Below are positions 48,853-54,005 of a stretch of 54,005 nt of DNA, in pieces. Position numbers and translations under genes: made by a program. The stretch is from the NCBI GenBank assembly GCA_035454885.1, contig DATIGE010000054.1:1-54005 (forward strand). Reading direction: 5' to 3'. Every line of letters starts with the position of its first letter. The stretch's first letter is position 1. This DNA comes from a bacterium (GTDB taxonomy: Bacteria; UBA10199; JACPAL01; GCA-016699445). Under the pieces are notes generated by a model, which made no database searches, had not been told where the DNA came from, and saw nothing but the letters and a program-made list of their open reading frames with translations.

Positions 48853-51800
48853 CTCAGCTCCTTCTCCACGTACGCCTTCATCGACACCCGCTTGGTCGGA
48901 ATCCCATACTTCTCCATCTGCGTGTAGAGATAGCGGCGCGAAATCCCCAAGGCCTCGGCGGCCTCGCCCTTGTGGAAGCCGTTCTCCTTCAACGCCTTGA
49001 GGAGGAGGCTCTTCTCATCGAACTCTTTCCCTTTCGGCTTGGCGGACTTGGCGGGCTCCGGGGCATGAAGAACGGACACCGCCTCCCCGCCGAACAGGAC
49101 CTTCTTGAAGTGGAAGGACTTGGGCAGGAGCTTGCCCTTGTAGTGGAAGAGCGAGGCGCTGCGGATCGTGTTCTCCAGTTCGCGGACGTTGCCGGGCCAG
49201 CTGTATTCCGTCAGGAGATCCAGGGCCTCGGGCGCGATCTCCAAGGGTTCCTTCTTTTCCGCGAGCGCAAGCCTCTTCAGGAAGTGTTGGACCAGGATGG
49301 GGACGTCCTCGACGCGTTCCCGGAGCGGCGGCAGCGTCACCGTCATGCCGTTTAAACGGTAGAAGAGGTCTTCACGGAATTTCCCCTGGCGAACCAGCTC
49401 GTTTAGGTCCTTGTTGGAGGCGGACACGACGCGCACGTCCACCCGGATGACCTCGTTGGAGCCGACAGGCCGGATCTCCCCCTCCTGCAGGAAGCGCAGC
49501 ATCTTGGCCTGGAGCGCCGGGCTCATGTCCGCGATCTCGTCCAAAAAGACCGTGCCGCCGTCCGCGTGGTGGAGGAGGCCCTTCTTGTCCCGGTCGGCGT
49601 GGGTGAACGAGCCCTTCTTGTGGCCGAAGAGTTCGCTCTCGAGGAGGGTCTCCGGCAGGCTCGAACAGTTCTCGGAGACGAAGGGCTTCTTGGCGCGCGG
49701 ACCCTTGAAGTGCAGGGCGCGGGCGATCATCTCCTTGCCGGTGCCCGATTCGCCGTAGATCCAGACGGGGATCGACGAATCAACCAGGCGGTCGACCAAG
49801 GAGAGGACCTCCATCATGGGGCGGGACTGGCCGACGACTTCGGCGTATTCGTGGGTCAGCTGGAGCCGCTGCTCCTCAACCTCCTTCTTCAGCGTCACGA
49901 TCTCGTCCTTCATGTCCTCGATGGTCTTGGCCTTCTGAAACGCCAGCGCCGCCTGGTCCGCGAACATTTGGAGGAGCTTCACGTCGTCGTCCCGGAAGAC
50001 GAGGGGTTGGTAGCGGTGGTCCAGGTAGAGGACCCCGATGGCGCCCTCCGCCGTCTTGAGGGGGAGGGCGCAGATGGCCTTGAGCTCCAGCTCCTGGATG
50101 CTGGCCGCGTTCTTGAAGCGCGGGTCCAGGGCCGCGTTGTCGGTGACGACGGCCTCGCCTCCCTCCATGGCCTTGCGCACGGCCGAAAGGCTCAGGCGGA
50201 ACTCGTTTCCCTTGAGGAATTCCTTCGAGAGATTCCTGGAAGCCCGCACCTGCTCGTCGCGCGTGACCAGGAATCCCCGCTCGGCGCCGGAGAGCTGCAT
50301 GGCGCCCTCCAAGATGCGGGAGAGGATGTCGTCCACCTCCGTGGAGGTGAGCAGGTCGCGCATGATGGCGTTCAGTTGGTTCAAGATGTCCATGGATGTC
50401 TCCTTGTGCAAAACGAGTTTTTGGTAATCGGGCCGGTCTTCGAAGCTGATCTTGAGGGCGTCGGGGAGTTTCTGGTGAATCGCGAGGAGACGGTCGCGCG
50501 CTTGATCCGGGTTTCCGGAGATCTCGCCCGACTCAAGTCGCTCGATCTCCCCTTCGATTTCCCCCCGCGAGGCCCGCACTTCCGGGGCGTCGCTGAGGGC
50601 ATTGGCTTGATCGATCAGGGCGCGGGCCTCGTTGAAGTGGCCGACCTCCGCCTGGGCGAGGGCGTGCTCAAGGTGGTTTGAGGCCCGCTCGGCCGGCGTC
50701 CCAAAAAAGAGGAGGAGACGGCGCGCGGCCGCGAACTCCTCCAGGGCCGTGGCGAGGCCCGCGCGGCGCAAATCCAAGACGCCCCGGTTCTGGTGCACGC
50801 GCGCGAGGAGGGCCTCGTCCTTGGGATCGGAGGCGATCTCCAGCGCCCGGGCGTAAGCGGCCTCGGCATCGTCCAGGCGGCCCAGCTTCACTGCCAGGTT
50901 CCCCCTTTCGAGGACGGCGGCAAAGACGGAGGCGTGGGAGTTGACCGCCCAGGCGACGGCCTCGCTCTCGTCCAGGGCCTGAAGGGCCTTGTTCCAGTTG
51001 CCGAGGTCGGCATCGAGTCGGGCCTCGTTCAAGAAGACCTCGGCCTTCTGTTCGCTCGGGTCGAGGAGGAGGGCGCGCGAGGATTCGAAGCGGCGGCGGC
51101 TGCCCTCCCATTGCCTCTCGGACAAATCGAGGACCCCCAGGAGGGCGTGGGCGCGGGCCAGCCTCGGCCGGTGGGAGGCTTGCTCGGGCCGCCCGTTTGT
51201 CAGGCAAAGCTCCAAGTGACGGCGGGCCTTGGCGTTGTCGCCCAGGTTCCGGAGGGCCACGGCCGAGGCCAGGTGAAACTTGACGGGGTTCAGGCCCTCG
51301 GGATCGTCCGGAAAATCGGCAAACCATTCCTGGAGGACCCGGAGCTGCTCGCTCCAAGCGCCCTTCGTCCCGTAGGCGTTGGCCAGCCCTCTCAGGAGCG
51401 GTTCGCGCTCGCTCGGAGGCGGACTCAAGGAGAGCGCGACTTCATAGAGACGGATCGCGCGCTCGGCCGCCCCGCGCCGCTCCAGGGCCTCCGCCGCTTC
51501 CAAGACCCATGCGTGGCGTTTGGGATGGGAGGCGACGTGGAGGGCGTGGTGCGCGAGGGCTTCCACGTCGCCCATCGGCTCCCAGTAGGCGATCCAACGC
51601 CTGTGGACATCGGGATTCGCCGACAGGTGTTTGGCTGTGACATGCCGAAGACCAGCGGCGCTCAGTCGAAAGAGCGATTCCGCGACGGCGACGGGCGTGA
51701 GTCCCGTCACGAAGGCGATTCCGGAGGGCGGCGCATTCTCGCCCGCTGCGGTGAGGGCCTCCCAGACTTGAGCGTCGGTCTTGGAGAGCTTTTCGACGCG

Positions 51801-53024
51801 CTTCCTGAGGAGGGACTCGGAGCCTTCGCGCCGGGCCGGGTCGAGAAAGCCCTCGGGCGAGAGGACGATTTGGAGGACGCCCTCCTCGCGGGCCAAGTCG
51901 CCGAGAAACGCGGCGGTCTCGGGGGCGAGCCGGTCGTCGTTCGCCTCCAAGACGAGAAGACCGTCCGCGGCCGCGTCATCCAAATGGCGGAAGAGATCGC
52001 GGCGTTCGGACGGGGAAAGGGTTTCTTGGACCTCGCGCGATTCGGCCCTGAGACCCCGGAGCGCGGCGTGAAAGGTGAGCTCGCGCGCGAAACGCGTCTT
52101 TCCGGTGCCCGTGACGCCGCGCGCGATGAGGATGCCGTTTCGATGCCCTTCGAGGAACGCGACGGCCGCCGCCCATTCCGCGTCCCGGCCGGTCAAGCGA
52201 AAGGGCTCGCCGCCTTCGCGCGGCGCATCGGCGGCCAGGGGCTTGTCGGCGCCAAGCGCGTCCAAGACGTCCCGCGCGGACTTGAAGCGCGCGGAGCGGT
52301 CCGTCTCGATCATCCGGTCGATGATCCGTGCGGTACGGGACGGAAGATTGAGCCCGCGTGTTTCCAACCGTTGGAAGGCCGGCGAAAAGAGTTGCGAGAG
52401 ACCCTGGGCGTCCGGCCTTGGATGCTGCCGCGCGAGGATCTCGTAAAAGACGGTTCCGAGCGCGTACAGGTCGCTCGCCGGCAGACGCTCGCCTTGGAGT
52501 GACTCCGGCGCGAGGTAGGGGAGGGACCCCTTGATTTTCCCCGGCGTCGCGCCTTCCGTCGTCAGCGAGGCGAGGCCGAAGTCGACGAGGCGCACATGGT
52601 TCTCCCGGTCGACCAGGATGTTGCCGGGCTTCAAGTCTCCATGCAGGACGCCCTGGGTATGCAGGTAGTCGAGGGCCTCAAGGCACTCGCGAAGCCATGA
52701 GGTCACTTGCTCCGGGTTGGCCTGCCTCGCCACTTCGGTCAAGGAGGTGCCGTCGACCCAGACCATCCAATAGCAGGGGCCGGGTTCGATGCCCGCGATG
52801 CCTTCCCCGGTCTTGGAAAAACCGTAGACGGCGACCAGGCCCGGATGCCGGAGCTTGGAGAGGAACAGGGCCTCCCGCTCGAAGTTGGCGACGGAAAGGG
52901 GGGAGAGGTCTTTGAGAACTTTGAGAGCGAATTTTTGGGAAGTTGCGGTATCGTGCGCGAGGTAGATGGAACCGGCGGCCCCGGAGCCGATCAGACGGTC
53001 TGCCTTGAGTTTGGCCGGATTCAC
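48849..53024 (-). CDS. Ser/Thr kinase - AAA - TPR - GAF - sigma-54 activator fusion
   Basis: 1391 residues, GTG start at 53024. Domains in order: protein kinase (about 8-258) with G-loop IGSGAAGS, Lys35, catalytic HGDLKPGN (128-135, HGD instead of HRD) and DFG (148-150); AAA_16/STAND-type ATPase with Walker A GVTGTGKT (303-310); TPR-like repeats (about 480-850); GAF (about 885-1035); sigma-54 AAA+ domain with GESGTGKE (1091-1098) and Walker B TVFLDEIAD; Fis-type HTH (about 1338-1370). The sigma-54-contacting loop is GSFTHA (1138-1143) rather than GAFTGA, keeping the Phe-Thr core. It should join a stress or ligand signal to sigma-54 transcription through one polypeptide. It closes the sigma-54-rich block on the right. 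Confidence 0.93.
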   Translation of the reverse strand: MNPAKLKADRLIGSGAAGSIYLAHDTATSQKFALKVLKDLSPLSVANFEREALFLSKLRHPGLVAVYGFSKTGEGIAGIEPGPCYWMVWVDGTSLTEVARQANPEQVTSWLRECLEALDYLHTQGVLHGDLKPGNILVDRENHVRLVDFGLASLTTEGATPGKIKGSLPYLAPESLQGERLPASDLYALGTVFYEILARQHPRPDAQGLSQLFSPAFQRLETRGLNLPSRTARIIDRMIETDRSARFKSARDVLDALGADKPLAADAPREGGEPFRLTGRDAEWAAAVAFLEGHRNGILIARGVTGTGKTRFARELTFHAALRGLRAESREVQETLSPSERRDLFRHLDDAAADGLLVLEANDDRLAPETAAFLGDLAREEGVLQIVLSPEGFLDPARREGSESLLRKRVEKLSKTDAQVWEALTAAGENAPPSGIAFVTGLTPVAVAESLFRLSAAGLRHVTAKHLSANPDVHRRWIAYWEPMGDVEALAHHALHVASHPKRHAWVLEAAEALERRGAAERAIRLYEVALSLSPPPSEREPLLRGLANAYGTKGAWSEQLRVLQEWFADFPDDPEGLNPVKFHLASAVALRNLGDNAKARRHLELCLTNGRPEQASHRPRLARAHALLGVLDLSERQWEGSRRRFESSRALLLDPSEQKAEVFLNEARLDADLGNWNKALQALDESEAVAWAVNSHASVFAAVLERGNLAVKLGRLDDAEAAYARALEIASDPKDEALLARVHQNRGVLDLRRAGLATALEEFAAARRLLLFFGTPAERASNHLEHALAQAEVGHFNEARALIDQANALSDAPEVRASRGEIEGEIERLESGEISGNPDQARDRLLAIHQKLPDALKISFEDRPDYQKLVLHKETSMDILNQLNAIMRDLLTSTEVDDILSRILEGAMQLSGAERGFLVTRDEQVRASRNLSKEFLKGNEFRLSLSAVRKAMEGGEAVVTDNAALDPRFKNAASIQELELKAICALPLKTAEGAIGVLYLDHRYQPLVFRDDDVKLLQMFADQAALAFQKAKTIEDMKDEIVTLKKEVEEQRLQLTHEYAEVVGQSRPMMEVLSLVDRLVDSSIPVWIYGESGTGKEMIARALHFKGPRAKKPFVSENCSSLPETLLESELFGHKKGSFTHADRDKKGLLHHADGGTVFLDEIADMSPALQAKMLRFLQEGEIRPVGSNEVIRVDVRVVSASNKDLNELVRQGKFREDLFYRLNGMTVTLPPLRERVEDVPILVQHFLKRLALAEKKEPLEIAPEALDLLTEYSWPGNVRELENTIRSASLFHYKGKLLPKSFHFKKVLFGGEAVSVLHAPEPAKSAKPKGKEFDEKSLLLKALKENGFHKGEAAEALGISRRYLYTQMEKYGIPTKRVSMKAYVEKELS

Positions 53025-53030
53025 TGACGT

Positions 53031-53059
53031 ATTTTAGTCGGATCGGTAAGAAGCGTCAA
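53031..53059 (-). promoter_or_regulatory. Sigma-70 promoter of the kinase-activator gene, leaderless
   Basis: Minus strand -35 TTGACG (53059-53054), 17 nt, -10 TAAAAT (53036-53031), then 6 nt to the GTG at 53024. The predicted start coincides with the start codon, and no ribosome site is possible. Confidence 0.7.
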
Positions 53060-53254
53060 TCATGCACATTTTTGTGATGATTCTGAAACCCCTGGCGGGG
53101 CCTCCCTCTCTATGACGCGGCCCTGTTCGTTCTCGCGGTGACGGTGAGGGTTTGATTTTACGAAGCATTTACAGCGGTTTCTTAAGACCCGTGCTAAAAA
53201 ACCATCACACCCTAACGGGTGCGATTCAGTCGAATATTCTTTAAGGAGTGAAAC

Positions 53255-54005
53255 GTGACCTCGCGTCTTGATCCCCGGTATTACCAAATCACGGTCCTGG
53301 GGATTCTCCTTGGCTACGGCATCTTCGTCCTGCGCTTCGACATGACCTGGGAGCGGGTCGTGTTGATCGTGGGATCGACCCTCTTGACCCAATACGCCTG
53401 CACCCAGGTGTGGAAACTCCCCGCGTTCGATTTTCGAAGCGCCCTGATTTCCGGGTTTTCCTTGAGCCTTTTCCTCCGGACGAATCGTTGGGAGTTGGTC
53501 GTTCTTGCCGCCGTCATCACGATTCTGTCCAAGTTCACGCTGAGATGGAAGGGGAAGCACTTGTTCAATCCCACGAACTTCAGCGTCGTCTTCATGCTGA
53601 TCTTCTTCCCGGACGACATCTGGGTTTCGGCCGGCCAGTGGGGCAACGCGATGGTCGCGGCCTTTTGCATGGTGGGGATGGGCAGTTTGGTCGTGTACAA
53701 ATCGCGCCGCAGTGACATCACGCTCGCCTTCCTCGCGTTCTGGGCGGCCATTCTCTTCGGCCGTTCGCTATGGATGGGCGAGCCCATGACGATCCCCTGG
53801 CACCGGATGCAAAGCGGTATCATCCTGCTCTTCGCCTACCATATGATCTCGGACCCGAAGAGCACGCCGGACTCGCGCGCGGGCCGCATCCTTTTTTCGG
53901 CCCTCGTCGCGGCGGGGGCCGGATACGTCCAGTTCGGGCTGTTCCGGACCAACGGTCTCTTGTGGTCCCTGGCGGCGTGCCATCTCCTGGTGCCCGTGAT
54001 CGATC
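53255..54005 (+). CDS. RnfD/NqrB-like membrane protein, partial
   Basis: 250 residues visible from the GTG at 53255, which follows TTAAGGAG; the gene runs off the right edge. Polytopic: about eight hydrophobic segments. The pattern KGKHLFNPTNFSVVFML and the later LFAYHMISDPKSTP are typical of the NQR2/RnfD/RnfE family, whose NqrB/RnfD members are quinone- and flavin-linked electron-transport subunits. The covalent-FMN Thr motif of true NqrB/RnfD is not seen in this part and no other rnf/nqr gene is nearby, so it is more likely a stand-alone relative. A short hairpin CACCC-TAAC-GGGTG lies in its leader. Confidence 0.75.
   Translation, partial: MTSRLDPRYYQITVLGILLGYGIFVLRFDMTWERVVLIVGSTLLTQYACTQVWKLPAFDFRSALISGFSLSLFLRTNRWELVVLAAVITILSKFTLRWKGKHLFNPTNFSVVFMLIFFPDDIWVSAGQWGNAMVAAFCMVGMGSLVVYKSRRSDITLAFLAFWAAILFGRSLWMGEPMTIPWHRMQSGIILLFAYHMISDPKSTPDSRAGRILFSALVAAGAGYVQFGLFRTNGLLWSLAACHLLVPVID

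Noticed and set aside
50793-52502. 569-codon plus-strand open frame inside the kinase-activator gene
   Set aside because: Shadow of the minus-strand coding sequence; no domain, no promoter.
1-54005. CRISPR arrays, tRNA or rRNA genes, prophage modules
   Set aside because: No regularly spaced repeats, no cloverleaf or rRNA segments and no phage structural or integrase genes were seen on either strand by eye.

Overview
The window is GC-rich, densely packed bacterial DNA from a Gram-negative organism. It carries several Sec signal peptides with lipoboxes, several proteins that look like outer-membrane beta-barrels ending in Phe, Lgt, a LolD/MacB-type ABC transporter, sigma-54 activators, a Ser/Thr-kinase/sigma-54-activator fusion and c-di-GMP proteins. 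This mix is typical of deltaproteobacterial-grade or related environmental lineages. That placement is an inference, because no rRNA or marker set is present. There is no tRNA, rRNA, CRISPR array, prophage or intact insertion sequence.

Layout. 1-4.7 kb: start of lgt, an M30-type metallopeptidase lipoprotein, a small barrel, a GGDEF response regulator and a TPR protein. 4.8-13.7 kb: a sigma-54-driven pair (RTX-repeat protein plus partner) facing a three-gene minus-strand cluster (membrane protein, 1926-residue beta-rich giant, barrel-like protein). 13.9-26.4 kb: mostly ordinary genes (DUF309, methyltransferase, stress protein, amidohydrolase, START-like protein, degenerate GGDEF protein, AsmA-like protein, rplS, rnhB, and a purM-purN-barrel-UPF0173-FAD oxidoreductase operon). 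26.5-36.2 kb: one tightly overlapping operon of histidine kinase, three consecutive NtrC-family activators, folC, ABC ATPase, permease and outer-membrane protein. 36.3-48.9 kb: a block of lipoproteins and unrecognised proteins, several with sigma-54 promoters. 48.8-53.0 kb: a 1391-residue kinase/AAA/TPR/GAF/sigma-54 activator. 53.3 kb to the end: an RnfD/NqrB-like membrane protein.

Main result. Seven near-consensus sigma-54 (-24/-12) promoters with exact GG-N10-GC spacing lie in front of secreted, surface or unrecognised genes. Six of them have a related AT-rich box (about AARWTGWGAA) 62-96 bp further upstream, the usual place for an enhancer site. Five of the seven lie between the triple-activator operon and the kinase-activator fusion. 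I infer a local, unnamed sigma-54 regulon that builds a cell-surface or envelope structure from lipoproteins and giant proteins. In contrast, several sigma-70-type promoters sit so close to their start codons that the transcripts would be leaderless or nearly so. These include the promoters of the histidine kinase, the degenerate GGDEF protein and the kinase-activator fusion.

The function of the giant proteins (1926 and 1555 residues) and of most sigma-54-driven genes cannot be named from sequence alone. Homology and structure searches would be decisive.
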